Counted from the stretch's first letter, positions 13,365 through 27,396 are shown. The stretch is DNA of 64,000 bases from Taeniopygia guttata (GCF_048771995.1 NC_133063.1:63065810-63129809), one strand, 5' to 3'. Notes: generated by a model from the letters alone, not told the origin. Numbers and translations: made by a program.

Positions 13365-13942
13365 TGTCCTGCTCTCAGCCAGGGTAGAGTTAATATCTTC
13401 TCAGCAGCTGCTAAAATGCTGTGTTTTTGATTTGGAATCAGGATGATGTTGATAACACACTGATGTTTTGGATTTTGCTAAGCTGTGTTTATCCTGAGTC
13501 AAGGACTTATTTTTCCTTGTCTCATGCTCTGCCACTGAGGATATACACAAAAGAAACTGGGAGGGAGCACAGCTGGGACAGTTGGCCCGAAGTCCCCAAA
13601 GGGTATTCCACACCATAGAATGTCAGGCCCAGTATGTAAACTGGGGGAGTTACCTAGAAGGGGGAGGGCTGGTTGGGGCTCAGGAACAGGGTCTGGCACC
13701 TGTCACGGGATTGAAAGTAATTGATTTGTGCATCACTTGGTTTTCCCTTTTTATTATCATTATTATCTACTGTTATTACTGCATTTTTACTTTATTTTTC
13801 CTTATTAAATCCTTCTTATCTCAATATACAAGTTTTACTTTGATCCTCCTCCCCATTTCACTGGAGTGAAGTGGGGGTTATGGGGGACATTGAGCAAGTG
13901 GCTGCCTGGTGCTTAATCTCCAGCTGGGCTTAAATCGAGATA
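13365..13942 (+). mobile_element. Solo LTR, ERVL-type
   Basis: The block matches the layout of the common avian ERVL LTR: a TGTCCTGCTCTCAGCCAGGG start, 'gttgataacacactgatgtt' near 13449, 'gggacagttggcccgaagt' near 13574, then an attaaa signal near 13804 and the 3' portion with 'ggctgcctggtgcttaatct' near 13902. The flanks are cctta (13360-13364) and cttta (13943-13947), a 5 bp target duplication with one difference. No internal region remains. The divergence and the imperfect duplication suggest an old insertion. Confidence 0.85.
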
Positions 13943-16455
13943 CTTTATAAACCCTCATCATGAGCAGTGCTCATGTCTGTGAGTGAGCATGCAAACATGG
14001 CAAGTCTGCTTCTTTGCTCCAAAGTCTGTTTCCCAAACCTCAGTTAATTGAGCAAATTCTTCCAACTCGAAAGAGATGGGATGAGAAAACTGCTCCTGAC
14101 AGACTGTGGAGTTAATCTCTCCTTTCTGAGTAGTTACCTGACAAGTAGATTCTGAGTGCCCCTGTGCCTGGAGGTCACTGCAAGCAGTCAAGGCTCCCCA
14201 GCAGCTTCTGGTCCTACACCCACCTAAATGCATTCAACCTTTTCTCAATCACTGTTTGCACCCAGGCTAAAATATAAAGAGAACGTGAAAAATCATGGCA
14301 AAAAAAAAATAAAAGCATTAATACAAGTTACATTGTTGATTTCTTAAAACCTCACAATGGAACACAGAATGAAACACAATGCTAGAACTAAAGGGATGAG
14401 AGTCCAGAGAAAAATACCAATCCCTGTCAGTAGCCTAGCCACAGTTAAGTTATTTAAATGAAGCACAGTGAGCCAAAGTGACCCCAATGCATTATGGTGT
14501 TCTGCTCTTCTGACACTGCTGGAGCAGGTCCCTCACCAGGAACAAGGACTTTCAAGGGAATCTGTGGCACACGGCATGATTCTCTTGGCAGCAGAAAACA
14601 CCGGCATCATCAACCCTCCAAAATATTTTCTGTTTCTGAAAAGCAGTTTAAGAGCACCTGCTGGGTGCATTCTTTGTGAGGCTGCTTTAAGACCAGCAGT
14701 GAGGGTAGAGGGTTTTAATAGAAACTGTTCACAACAAACATACAAGAGAAGAAGCTCCACTGGCAATTCCTGAGTTGAATTTTGCACTTGGGAAGAGGGA
14801 GGAAGAATACAGACTACTTCATCTGCAGTGCTTTCACTCAATGATAGAAAAAAATCCATCTGTTAACTATACTCTATACACATATGCATTAAAAATATCC
14901 TCCAGGGTATTTTGCCTATGTGGCTGAGGAGGTGTGAGGCAGGGAGGGTGGAGGAGGAACATCAAACTGGGGAAGTCAGCAAGATTTGGCACATTGTAGC
15001 TACTATCTGCTTGGGAATTATCCTTTTCTCGTCCTTTCATTTAGGATGAATGTCCTAATTTGTAGCTAAGGAAGCTTAGAAGAAGGGAGTTGAAAGTCTT
15101 TCATCAGATACATGTGACTGGGGGCACAGTGTGGAGGTTTTTTGCGCAAAAAAAGGGTGCAGGCACTATCAGGAAATGGCAGAGCAGTATTGGTTGTACA
15201 ATAGATGGGGCATACAGGTGATTAACATAATGAAAATAATTAGCTATCTTTAACCATTTTATTGCTGAATGCATCCAAGCCACTGAGAACAGCACACCTC
15301 AGAAGTAGTATGAAGCCAGAAGAGAGGGTAAGGTATCATGCTTGGCTCTTATATTATTTCCGATCAGCAGCAAATTATACATAGATAGAATGGCATATTT
15401 TCCTGCTGCACTTTGCAAGGGGTTTCCATTCTGTAACACAGAGCAGGAGTACTTCTTTGAGCAACCATTCTCAGGGAGTCTGTATGGCCAGGTACCCAAT
15501 CAAGGGCCAAAAGGAGACTGGAGAAAATATGGGCCCGCAGCTGAATGGTTCAGGGGACTGGTAACAGATGACATGGAAAACACTGATGTACTCAGTGCCT
15601 TCCCTCCTCAATATTTACTTTATAATATTTTCAAGAATGTTTACAGTATTTTTAACCAGTCTGCTCCAATAGGTGTCAAACCCAGTAAGATCCTTAGAGG
15701 CAAATCAGACTATTTCAGGTCTGAACTTTTGATTGCTGAGGATGTTTGTATCTCATACTGAAAGCATTATTGACATGATCCCATTTAGTCTTAGTGACTT
15801 GAACCTACTTCTCTCTGGGCTGTCTCTTCTGCTTTTGCTGGCACAGTACCTCAGCAAATTCTGCCAACGATCTCAAATCTTGAAGCAATGCTTGCTGCAG
15901 TTTGTTGAGCCAGCACCTCCAGCAGCACCTTGACTCCCATATAAAGTCTCCCTGACTGTCCGGCAGGATTCCCAAGCAGCTGCAATTCCCAGCAGAGATC
16001 TAGGGCAAGGACAGACAGCCTGGCAACCTCCAGGCTTCCTGAGGCAGCCTATGGGTCAGGGATTGTTGCTCCTCACCCTCCTGTCTACGCCCTGGCAGTA
16101 GGGTCAGCAGAGAGTCGGGGCACTGGAACAGCCAGGCTGAAAGCACAGCAGGTGGGAGAAAGAGGAGCATGCGGAGACGGAAGAAGTACAGGAGGAGCAA
16201 AGTGGGCCTTAGGCTGATTTGCTCCTAGTTGAAGGGGTCCAAGCAGGCCTTTGCTCCCTTGTAGAGCGCGTCCACAATAATTTTTCTTCTAAGAATAAAA
16301 TAAAGTAGTAGCTGATCTTTTCAGTCAAACTAGGTCCTGTACATCTGCAGGCCTCATGCACGAAGTACAGCATCCTGTTGGGGCCCCCAAATTAAACAAG
16401 ACAACTTTTCAACAGAATGGTGTAGATATGCACTAGCACATTTTTATTTTTCTAG
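13943..16455. other. Non-coding DNA upstream of the TALPID3-like exons
   Basis: No TALPID3 exon and no other gene is recognised. The longest open frame (15342-15761, 139 codons) has no recognisable domain. A moderately GC-rich stretch at about 15890-16230 is unassigned. If the gene downstream is transcribed, a promoter could lie here, but I see no distinctive signal. Confidence 0.5.
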
Positions 16456-19400
16456 AACTCAGGTTATTCCTGTTCATAAGGAGGTAAAGGTGCAGCTCTT
16501 GGGAAGTGCCTCTACAGAAAAAAGGGAAGGTGCTGGGGATGACACCAGGTCAGCACCGAGGGAAGTTGAGTCTGCAACAACCATTGCAGCAGCCACTGCT
16601 GCTGCCATTGCCACAACAGCTCCACTTCTCAAGGTGAGTGGGAGTAGCAGTTCTTTGTCCTCTTAAAATAGTAAATGCTCCAAACAAGCCTGAAATTGTT
16701 GATAGTAGCTCCAGAGAGCCTCAATGTGTCTGCTCACTGCTTTGTGTGTTTGTCATATCACACTCACTGACCAATATACCAGATGGAACTGATTTGGATT
16801 TAACTAAATGAGCAGAAGACAGAGAATATTTGATTTATCTATTAGAAATTCACAATATTGCTAAACCACCAAAAGTTTAAGGCTAAACAGAATTTTGTTT
16901 CTTTTGGGATGCAAATCCAGGATTCTGTGAAGGATGTTTTGTTCTTCTGATGCTCACATATCTTCTGCAATAATGGGTTTTTTCACCTCCCCTTTTTTTT
17001 TTTTTAATCCTTTATTGCAGGTTCAAAATGATTTGGAAGCAAAAGTGAACTCAGTTTCAGAACTGCTTCAGAAACTGCAGGAGACAGACAGGCAGCTGCA
17101 ACGAGCATCTGAACAGCAAAAAAAGGTGAAGGCTCAACATGAGGAACCCCACTACCACCAGAGAGTCAGCAAGCTTGGAAAACAGATGAATGCTTTCATG
17201 GTGCAAAGGATTCAGCACCTGGAAAAGCTACAGGAGCAACAAATGAATATTCAGGTATCTAAGTCACAAGGCAGAAACTTCAGGTTAATAATTTCTTTTG
17301 TATCTCAGAATTAATGTTATAATCATTTGGATTCTTTCTAAGTATTAGAAAGAAAGAAAGTTCAGTAGAAGTGGATCAAAAGAAGTGAAAGCATTCAACA
17401 ATGAGAAAGACACTGAGGGGCTGGAACATGTCCAGAGAAGGGAATGGAGCTGGGGAAGGGTCTGGAGCCCCAGGAATGACTGAGGAGCTGGGGAGGGGCT
17501 CATCCTGGAGAAAAGGAGGCTCAGGAGGGACCCTCTGGCTCTGCACAGCTCCTGACAGGAGGGAGGGGCTGGTGCAGGTCAGGCTCTGCTCCCAGGGAAC
17601 AGGGACAGGACATGGGGAAATGGCCTCAAGCTGCACCAGGGTAGGTTTGGTTGGGTATTGGGGAAAATTCTTCACTGAGGGGTGGTCAGGCATTGGAACA
17701 TGCACAGGGCAGTGGTGGAGTCACCATCCCTGGAAATTTACAGAAATCATGGATGTGGCACTGGAGGACTCGGTTTGCTGGGGAACGTGGTGGGGAACAT
17801 GGGAGAAGACTTGGACTCAGTGATCTTAAAGGTCTTTTCATCTTTAACAATTCTGTGATTCAATGACCAGGAATATGCTGTCCTTTTGTCTCCCAGTCCC
17901 ATCTCATCAGCTCTGCAGTGAACACCCGTGGGCTGCAGCTGTGTCCTGTGCCTGTCCCTGGGCCCCTGGCAGGGCACTGGGAGAAGCCAGGGCAGAGATC
18001 ACTCACTAACGAAGCACCTTCATCTCACAGGGGTTTATTCCCTGCCACTGCTGCACCTGCCCAAGGTGGGGACAAATTCTTCTTTTCACTCTTAGTTTTG
18101 CATTCATTTGGTGTCCATTAATATTGGATTGTGCATCACATCAGTAATGAGTAGTAAATATTTCTTCTGTGTAATTTGTTTTATTGGCCAATGCTCTTTA
18201 TAATTTTTGTGACATTCTGAAGATGTTCCAGTATCTTCCAGTTTAATTTAAAGTGAGACTTTTGATTTACTGAATCTGCATAAGGAGGGGCCTGGATTTA
18301 AAATAATCTTATTGAGACATAATCTGTGTGGAAGGCTGTGATGAACTACAGTGGGCTTTTGGGTTTTTTAAAATCCCCTTATGATAGCAGTCAGAAGTAT
18401 GAAATTTTCTTCCTGTTTACTTAACTAGTGCAAAAATGCTTTGCATTTTTGTGCAGAATTTATAGACCTGGCATGGGGTTTTTTCCCTAGATTTTTTTGT
18501 TTCCTAGAGTCTGCAAGGGCAGGTAGTGATAGGACAAGGGGGAATGATTCCAAACTGAAGGAATGTAGGTTTAGATTAGATGTCAGGAAGAAATTCTTGT
18601 GAGGGTGGTGAGGCCCTGGCACAGGTTCCTCAGAGATGCTGCGGGTACCCCATCCCTGGAAGTGTTCCAGGCCAGGTTGGACAGGGCTTGGAGCAACCTG
18701 GGATAGTGGGAGGTGTCAGTGCCCATGCCAAGGGGTTGGAACTGAATGATCTTTAAGTCCCTTCCAGCCCAAACCATTCTGTGATTCTATGATATAATTT
18801 CCTTTGAAGAAAATTGTCAACATTTAAATAACTTTATTTTTTCAGTGTTCCCTGAAGCATATTCAAGCAATTTTCCAAGTCATGGGGTTCATACACAAAA
18901 ATCTCCTCTAAAGACACCAATTCCTCGAAGATATGCTCCAGAACCTGTACCCAAAAATGGGAAAATCTCAGAGAAAGAAAACTGTAGTAGAAAAAGAAAA
19001 TATTTCCAAACCTACAAGAGAAGGTATTGCCCTCCACTGGCCTAACTGGTGTGGCCTGGTGGTTACTTTGTGTATTCCTCACCTTTTCTGACCTTTTCCC
19101 TTGGGTTGCTGGCACTTAAATGCATCTATTCAGAATATTTGGAATCTACATTTGGGAAGGGTTAGTTTTGTGTATAAGTCACTTACTCATAAGTAACTAA
19201 AACTTAAAGACAGTGCTGATTTAATCTCTAGAGTTTCAACAGGACTACTCACTGAAATATTTTTTCAAAGTCAAGTTTCAGGAAGATTTAACAGAGTAAT
19301 GTAAAACTTGGGAACTGCTTAATAACTTTGTCATTATCATTGGTTAAATTGAATTTTTATTTTATTTTTTCAGGGGTCCACAAGGTCTCTGGGTTATTAT

Positions 19401-22400
19401 ATTGAAAGCAGCAGATGTAAAACAAATGTAAAGTAATTTTCTTTTACTGCTTCTGATCAGTTTCTATCTCTGTTACAAAGCTGTCAGGTATTCCTATTGT
19501 TCAGTGGGTCCAGGAATAAATGAAATAAGACAAAATAAGAAGCATGCTGTCCATAATGTCACAGATTTGTACTCAATGACTCAGTTCATTGCTATCCCAG
19601 TTCCATCTAGCTTTGCTAATTTAAAGCAATCTCAGAAAGACATATTAGTGTGTGTGGTTTTAAGTGACTTGCCTTATCTGAAACAAGTCTGTATATTTAA
19701 ATTTTAAAAATATTTGACTTTTCTTGGTGAGTATATTGAAATACCTGGAAAGGAAAAGAAAATAATAAATATATTGAACTAACTTACCTTTCTTTTTTTT
19801 TCTGCTTCACTTCACTTCATTGTATGTGAAGGGAAAGGTCTGGAACACGTTTTGAATTCTCAAGAAACACCACTGAAGCAAGTAGAATATTCCAAGAAGG
19901 CAGCATTAAACAGCAATGAAAGGAGCTGGCATTCTGAGAGACACAGGTGGATAAACACAACAATCCAAAACTGAGGAGAAGTTTGTGTTTCCATGAAATT
20001 GGGAGAGGTGCATTAGACACTGATGCTGTAAGAGTCACTGGTGTGGCCCTGCAGCCCGGCACAGCTGTGCAGGAGTATTTCTGTTGGCATTACTTTTGGC
20101 AGGACCCAAGGGAACAGGTGGAGCTGTGCCAGGGCAGGTTTAGGTTGGATATCAGGAAAAGGTTTTTTCCCCCCCGGGAATGGGCACAGCCCCAGGCTTG
20201 ACAGAGTTCAGAGAGTTTGGACAACACTCTCAGGGACAGGGTGGTATTGTTGGGGTTTCTGTGCAGGGCCAGGAGTTGGACTCTGATCCTTTGGGTCCCT
20301 TACAGCTCTAATATTCCAGGATTCTGTGGTTCTGTTGAATTGCAGGCAGATGAAGTCTATCCTTTTTGCTAAGGATAGCTCACAACACCTTTCTCAGAGG
20401 TCAGCAAGTTGCATTTGGAGTGTTTTACAGGAGCAGCAGCCACCTAACAATCCCTAAGATTTAAAATGGGTGAAAAAATGTTCTTAGCCATGCACTCCGA
20501 AGCATATTTTCCCCAGGCAATAATTTAAAGTTATAATTTCATTAATACAGTGAGAAACTTCTCATATACGCTGTCTAATTTAGAACAGTGTGCAGAAAGA
20601 TCTTAATTGCTTCAAATGGAAAGATATCCAGAGTTTAAATGTTGCTCTATTAGATGTAATTTCACTATTGAAAATAAAAAGGATTGGGCTGAAGGTGTTA
20701 AGTGGTAAACACAGAAAACCCAATAACCTCTCTATTACTTCAGATGCCAAAGCAAGTTCCAGTTTATCTAAAGCTTTGGTAGTTGCACTGTAAATTCCTA
20801 CTTGGTTTCACAGTTGAATCCTTTCTTGGGGCGCCTCAGGAGCCACGAGAGGTGTAACCAGGAGTGTTTCTCCCCTCAGACACAAAGCTTTGCCTCCAGA
20901 TGCAATTTCTTCTTTTGAAAGCTACAGTTCAATTGAGGAAACAGTGCAAAAAGCAGATCATTTACTTCCAGATCTTGGCAAGTTGAGAAGAGAAATGCAC
21001 AACATTCTGCAGGTAAAGTTGGTCTAATCACAATGAGGTGGGGTTTGAAGAAGGGGAATAAAAATGTGGAGAAAAATGTACAGGTCTGATATTAATAGTG
21101 TTGCCCTGTAAAATTATCCACATCTGTTTACAATTAATTGAAATATTGGAGTCTCTGTGTGTGGAAGAGTTTGGAGTCTGAATAAAGCTCTGGGTGTGCA
21201 ATGGACTCTGACTGCCATTGTCCCAGACATAAAATAGGTGAGAGACAGGGAAGGACAGAAAGAGAAAAAAAAAAAAGTTTATTTGTTTGTTTTAAGGTTT
21301 TGGATATTTTCAGTCCCTGTTCTCTGCAGAACTACAGAGCTGAAATAATTTTCCCATTTGTGAAAAAAAAAAAATGTTCCATTTATCTCCAGTCAGCTTT
21401 AGGGCTGATTTAAGCATTTCCTTTCTCATTTTGCCTTTTTTTTTTTTTTTATTGAATGCTGTTTCCAAGGAAATACCTGGCACAGAATCCTTGTGCTGTT
21501 TCTTGTGCTACTGATTTTGTTCCTTTGAGGGTGCAAGATCTGCTTCTGAGCTTGTGACAACTGAGGCTTTTATCTATTACCCTGGTGCCATTCCTGGCTC
21601 CACCTGTGTGCTGTGGTCCTTTCTGTCCTTGTCGATATACACAGTGAGAAAGGAGAAAAGCTTGAAAATTCACCTCTGTGAATTGGCTTGAAATGTAATA
21701 ACTTTGATTCTGCTGGTTCATTTCTGTGGTTGGAAGTTTCAACTTGCATATTTCCCTAAAAAAATATTTTGTATTACCTGTCTGGTTTTTGTTGCTGTAT
21801 CTGTAGAAAAGTCAGCCTCATCTGTCATATAGCATAGCTGATGTATTTTTTATAGATTTTATAACACTTTGTGGATTTTACATTTAACTATTCTTACTAG
21901 GAATGGAACAGGTTCCTTGTGCCCCACTAAGGTTGCAAATATTTTCTTACCACATACCTTAGTACAGGCAACAGAGCAAGATGAGATGGGATAAGGAATG
22001 GGAGACACAGTTACAGAAATTATTTGAAATCTCTCTTATGAAAAAGGCCAGTAGAAAGACAGAGATGTGATGACTTAACAAATGGAGAGTTGGGTCAATT
22101 AAACACTTAGCTACTGACTCCTCATCACTGAGAGGTTTGAAAGTAAGATAATGATACACTTTTGGGTAAATTATAAACCAGCTCTGTAATAAAGCAAAGG
22201 TGTGAATGAGCTGAGACAGAAGGTGGTGCTCTAACCCAAGGAATTCATTGTGGCCAGAGGAACTGATCCAATATCTCCTATGGATTTTACCTTAAAGTTT
22301 CAATAGCTCTTCCTCTGTCTTTTTAGGAAGCAACTACATGGAAATCTGACATGAATGATCTTATTAAGGTATACGTTGATTTTTTTATGTGTGTTTCTTT

Positions 22401-22990
22401 TGTGGGGTTTTGAGCTTTCTATAAAATACTCAAATGCTGAAGCAGTTTTGGGTGTGTTTGCAATGAAATCTCAGGGCCTGCCTGTGGCACACCTGGATAT
22501 TTGTTAAAGGATTGCTCTTGGAGAGATCACATTACTCCTGTCTGGTTATGTCCTAGGAAATCCCTGCAGGAGATAATGTCAGGCAGGAAGCTGCTGTGAC
22601 AGATTGGCACAGTGTGGGCTGCTGCTACCAGCATTTTTTACATATTTAACAGATCCAGGTACCATTTCATGATCTGGGTCTCACTAGCAAGTCCACACCA
22701 CTTTTATTTATAATTATATATCTGTGTTTCTTACCTTTTCTCACAGATTTTACCTGTCTTACTGAGTTAGTATTTGTCAAAAAGTTTCCTTTTAAAATTA
22801 AAGCCTATATAAAATTGATAAATAACTTGGTATATTGCCCTGAACATAACTTTTGTTTAATTATGATTTGACAAAAAAGTAACCTTAAAGCCAAAACTAA
22901 GTTGTGATCTGTGTGATTTTTTTTCCTGTTCTTTCAGTTGATGTTTTCAGAGTCTACTCACATCTGGGCATTTTGGTTTTGGTTTGAGGT

Positions 22991-23028
<38 letters not shown>

Positions 23029-25854
23029 GTACATTTATCACTTTGAAATTTTTTACTGTTTGATGAAGCTTTCATGGGCCTCTGGGTTTTTTCTCAGGAG
23101 TGTGAGAATGAATGTAAGAACTTGTTTCCTGTGTTTTTGTCCCTTTCTTTTGTACTTAGCAGCTAATTTATGCTCGATTTTTATCTCTGTAAAAGGGTTC
23201 TGCAAAGTGAGAGGTTTCACTGTTCCTTCTGAAAAGTGAAAATGAGTAAAAGTAAAAAAGAATCAAGGGGCTGCTGAGGGATTTACCATGTTAAAACTTA
23301 TAAGTTTTGCTTGGTGTTTCTTGGGGGTAGATTGATGCCAAACAAGTGCATATATTTAGAGGACTTGGGCTTTTATTAGGCTCTTAATTATATTTAATTA
23401 CTGTTACATGGAGAGATTTGCTTGTGATACTTCATGTTTCTAATTGCCATCTTTTCACATGCTTATTAGCCTCATTAGCATTGCCTCTCATACTTGACAT
23501 CATTTTCCATTTGAGATCTTTTGGATGTCTTTCACTTCTCTAAATATATTTGCAGCATAATGAACATTCTTGAGTAATTAAGTTGCTGATAGTGCACATG
23601 GGCAGTATTTCATATGATGGCATTGATGTGATAATAGATTAATAGGAAATTACAATCTCTGATTAAAAGCTAGAGGTTCTCTTTCAATTTTAGGCAAAAA
23701 ATCCTCCTGTTGCAGCTGATCCTCCTGAACATCATCTAGTCAGCAAACCATCCATCCTTCAAAATATCCAAGTGCCAAGGTCTATACTGACAGATGCTGA
23801 AAGGATTTTGAGAGGAGTGCAAAACAATAAAAAAGTCCTTGAGGAGAATCTGGAAGCTGTTAGTCATGCAAAAGATGGAGATGCCATGTATGCTTTCAGT
23901 AACTCCTTGACTACAAACAGGTCAGAGTCTACAATTCAGTGCTTTGTGAGATTGATGTTTCCAAATCTGGGCATTGAAGAACTTGTGTTCTTCCCTGCAA
24001 AAAGGATTTATTGACTCTTGCTAGCAATCGTTGTCTGATTCTTGAAATTCAGATTTTTTCGACCCTCATGGTATGAACTGATTTTTGTCAGGTGCCTAAA
24101 TCTGATTTCTTAGGTTTTAAGAGCTGGACAAACTGCTCTGCTGCCAGGGCGTTTAACTGTTTCCATACCAACATGCATTTAAAAGAAAATTGAACCCTAA
24201 TTTAATTATTCAGAGCAGAAGAGGCTTCATAAGCCTGTAAATGTACAGAATTTAATCATCTTGCAACAGATCTTTGGCTGTTGAACTTTTGCTTTGTTAG
24301 TTGTGTTAAATACTCCTGCTTGAATCATAATGGAAATTTTCTATTAAAAAATACAATATAAATTTGCATTTTCCTGAGGAAGGTAGCTATTCTGTATGCA
24401 TAAGGGTATTTTTTTTTTTTGAGGCATGTTACCTGCCCTCATTATCTTTTAGAGGATGTAATAATTTGTCATCTGCTTTTTTGTTAAGTTGGAATATTTT
24501 TGTTTTCTTGTTTTTCAGTTGTGATCAAAATAGGAGGTGACACATGGCTGCCTCTTATTCCTAAAATATTTGTAATGCTGTCAGGATTTACCAGCAGGGA
24601 GTGGGGTTTGCAGGTGGCACCATGCAGGAGCAGATTTGGGATTGGGACTCTCGATGAGCTTTGGTGCATTTTGGGGAGTGCAGAGGTGCAGAATCTCACT
24701 GTCTGTGTTCTGGGCTTCTGTTTTTAGAGCATTTAAAGGTCACTACTTTCCCAGGAACAAATCTGTGCAATTTGAGAAGCATTGACCTAAAATGGTTCTT
24801 TCTTCTGTTTCAGAGATGTCCTGGAAGAGATTCATATCCGAAGGACTGTGGATGAGAGGATCAAGGAAATCAGTGAGGAAATCCAGGTAGGGCTGGAAAA
24901 ATGAGTTCTGATTTTTGTGTTGGGTTTTTCCGCCTTGACCTTGTTCTTTCATGTCCACAGTAAAGTGATTTACTCACCTCCTGAAAACATGAGAAAGCTG
25001 CCTATTATTGCTAGCATGCAGTAAGCTATAGTAAAATAAATATAAAAAAATTTAAAATAATAAATAAATTAAAAATAAAATATTTACCTCTGTTTTAAAA
25101 CTGTAGTTATGTAATGAAAACCCCTGGTCTCACTTGCTGGCTAACATGAAAAACAGGCCCCTTCTCAGAGCTTCAAAGTTACCCATGCATTGCTGATAAC
25201 CTTGAAGACAAAAATCTCCATTTATTTATTACATTTATGTTTTCTATTTAGGCTGAAATGGCAAGAAATTATTCAGAACAAGGGAAACATGATCAAAAAT
25301 GTACCAAGAGAGCCCAAAACCTCAGAGCTATGAAGACCAAGAAAGAAACTAAAGAGAAAACTCAAAACAACCAAGGGTGCTTGACAAAAAAGCTTTTACC
25401 TGCAGCTAAGCCATTGCAGAAGGAAGTAGAAGATAACACAGGGAAACAGAAGTTTAGAACTTACTTTTCTGAAAATGTGAAGAGCAAAGAAAGAAGGGCA
25501 GATGTGAGTTGCCAAGTAGTTGGTTTATTTTCTGGGAAAAAAACTGTTCAGTATGGACATGAAAAATGGTGTGTGCGGGTGTACTAATTCAAAATGAAAG
25601 TGATAGCTTTGTCCTGCTCCAATTTACATAAATGAAGAATTGTAAATGACTTTTTTTTTTCCTTTTTGGTGTCCATCAGGGAGCTGTAGGTGGAATTACA
25701 CTGACCCAATATGAAGATTATCTGTCTCTAGTTTATGGAAAACCAATTTACCAAGGCCACCGGAGCACGCTTAAAAAAGGACCTTACCTGAGATTTAACT
25801 CTCCCTCTCCCAAATCTAAACCGCCCAGACCCAAGCTGATAGAAACTGTTAGAG
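16456..25854 (+). CDS. KIAA0586: TALPID3 (KIAA0586)-like gene, ten central exons, 5' part absent
   Basis: TALPID3 is a centriolar protein needed for ciliogenesis and Hedgehog signalling. Ten exons are visible: 16456-16633, 17021-17254, 17897-18065, 18846-19023, 20880-21012, 22327-22368, 23694-23920, 24814-24886, 25252-25503 and 25680-25854. Each has an AG acceptor and GT donor, and the phases chain without conflict (0/0/1/2/0/0/2/0/0/1 at the donors). Family signatures are [16 protein letters not shown] followed by [11 protein letters not shown] and [13 protein letters not shown] (coiled coil), [68 protein letters not shown] and [20 protein letters not shown]. No in-frame stop is seen in any exon. 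Exons for the N-terminal third are not found in the 16 kb to the left, and the usual continuation after [10 protein letters not shown] is not found to the right. The copy is therefore truncated at both ends relative to the family, yet its frame is clean. It may be a young partial duplicate, or part of a chimeric gene continuing into the exon array at 31-37 kb. Confidence 0.88.
17400..17868 (+). repeat. CR1 LINE 3' end
   Basis: CR1 tail in plus orientation within the intron between the second and third TALPID3-like exons. Visible CR1 phrases include 'ggagaaaaggaggctcagga', 'gcctcaagctgcaccagggt' and the end 'acaattctgtgattcaatga'. The divergence is moderate. Confidence 0.85.
18480..18793 (+). 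repeat. CR1 LINE 3' end
   Basis: CR1 tail in plus orientation, ending 'accattctgtgattctatga' just upstream of the exon that starts at 18846. It includes 'ttagattagatgtcaggaag' and 'ccaggttggacagggcttgg'. It is close to the common avian CR1 tail and so is one of the younger CR1 copies in the window. Confidence 0.9.
20105..20338 (+). repeat. CR1 LINE 3' end, diverged
   Basis: CR1-like stretch in plus orientation in the intron before the exon at 20880. It shows 'ggttggatatcaggaaaagg' and an end resembling 'attctgtggttctg'. It is clearly more diverged than the copy at 18480. Confidence 0.75.
22992..23035. repeat. Poly-T tract, 44 bp
   Basis: An uninterrupted run of 44 T in the intron between the TALPID3-like exons at 22327 and 23694. 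It is probably unstable in length and may be mis-sized in an assembly. Confidence 0.95.
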
Positions 25855-25989
25855 GTAAGTGATTCTTTGATGGGAATAAGCTGTTCCTTCCCAGTTTTTT
25901 TTACTAGGAATTCCTTGTGAAAATGAATCTGTTCATTTTAGTTCATCTGCTTTTCAGTATAAAGCTTAAGCAACTGCAGTGGCTTTTCA

Positions 25990-26135
25990 GAGAGGTGGTC
26001 GCTGCCTCAGGTTGGTCAGGGCTTAAGAGGCATTTGGAAAATGCCTTTAATTTAATTTTTGTTCAGCCCTGAAGTGGTCAGGCAGTTGGACTAGATGGTT
26101 GTTGTAGGTCCTGTCCATTTGAAATAGTTTATTTA
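25990..26135 (+). repeat. CR1 LINE tail, short and diverged
   Basis: Plus-orientation CR1-like piece containing 'agagaggtggtcgctgcctc' and 'gcagttggactagatggttg', both diverged forms of CR1 tail phrases. Confidence 0.6.
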
Positions 26136-27396
26136 AGATCCTCTTTTCAAAACTAAAAAATACCAAAAGTTGTTCAGCTTTGCTTAATGTGTCTCTCACT
26201 TATTTTAGATTGTCAAATAAACACTTATTTCTAAATATGATTAATGTATTAGAATGTATTTATTGCTGTCCAAGATTTAATGAGCTGAATTGCTAAAATT
26301 AATCATAAGTGAGTGTGTTGGAAAATGAACTTAGTTTTTTATAAAGGTCACTGGGAGATGTGTTTTTGTGTCAAGTTTATGCAGTGATTTTTCATTTCAA
26401 TATTTAACTCATTCAGAGTTCAGAAATGTACTGAGACTTGAAAACAGAAGGAAGTCTGATATTTAGTTTCTTGTTTCAAATGAATCAATTGAAATATGAA
26501 AAATTGAATATATGGGCATGAAGATGAAAATATTGAAAGATGTAATCAGAATAATTGGTTAACGTCGCTAAGTGCAAATAATTCCTTTTTCTCTATCCAG
26601 TTAGAGAAAATCCTTTTCTCTAAGAGAAAAGAATCCTTTCTTTCTCAGAGTAGAAGATTTCAGAGTAGAAATCCTTTCTGTGATAGCTTGTTAAGGTTAT
26701 TTAACTGATAACAGTTATTAGTTGATAAATAATGAATTCTATTCCTTAGTTTTGTTGGAAAAGTGTTAGGATAAGAGAATCCTAATTTTCTAACTAATAA
26801 AAAAGTGTAGGAATAATTACAAAGGGAGACTAGATGATATCTGACATAGGTCAGTGTAGATAAACTTCATCTAGAGTTAGTAATGTTTTAATTGGATCTG
26901 TTTTAGTTCTTAATTACCTTTTCAAAACTTAACTGATTCTTGATGCAAAAACTAAGAATGATCTTTAACTAGTATTAAAAAAAACAGTGTGGATCATTTT
27001 ACTAGGGAGAAATGACATGAAAAAAGATAATGATGAAGGGAAATTGTGGAGATGGGAGAGAGGCTTAAGAGGAAGAGGTGGTTAAGGTGGTGGTGGGCAC
27101 AATGGAGTTAATAAGATGTGCACCCATGGAAAAATATTAACTGGCTCCTTCCATGCTTCTTGCACTTAGGCTGTTGTCGCCCATGCAGGGCAAATATACT
27201 TGATGCAGTCTTAAATGCCATGTTTAAAAATGCTGCCTGTGTTTTTATTACAGCTGTCAAAACATTACATTCTGTGTGAAATATGAGAGATTAACATCAG
27301 AAGGCAGCCAGTCACTTGACGAAATCATGTTTTTAGGCCATTGCAATCGGTGGTGTAAAACATATCTGTGTTTCTGAAGACAGGCAGTGCTGAGGT

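Noticed and set aside
15342-15761. A 139-codon plus-strand open frame
   Set aside because: No domain, no splice or promoter context and ordinary AT-rich composition. Probably chance.
19379-19432. A possible extra TALPID3 exon after the acceptor ttttttcag at about 19375
   Set aside because: It reads into a stop within 20 codons. Skipping it gives a perfect phase join between 19023 and 20880.
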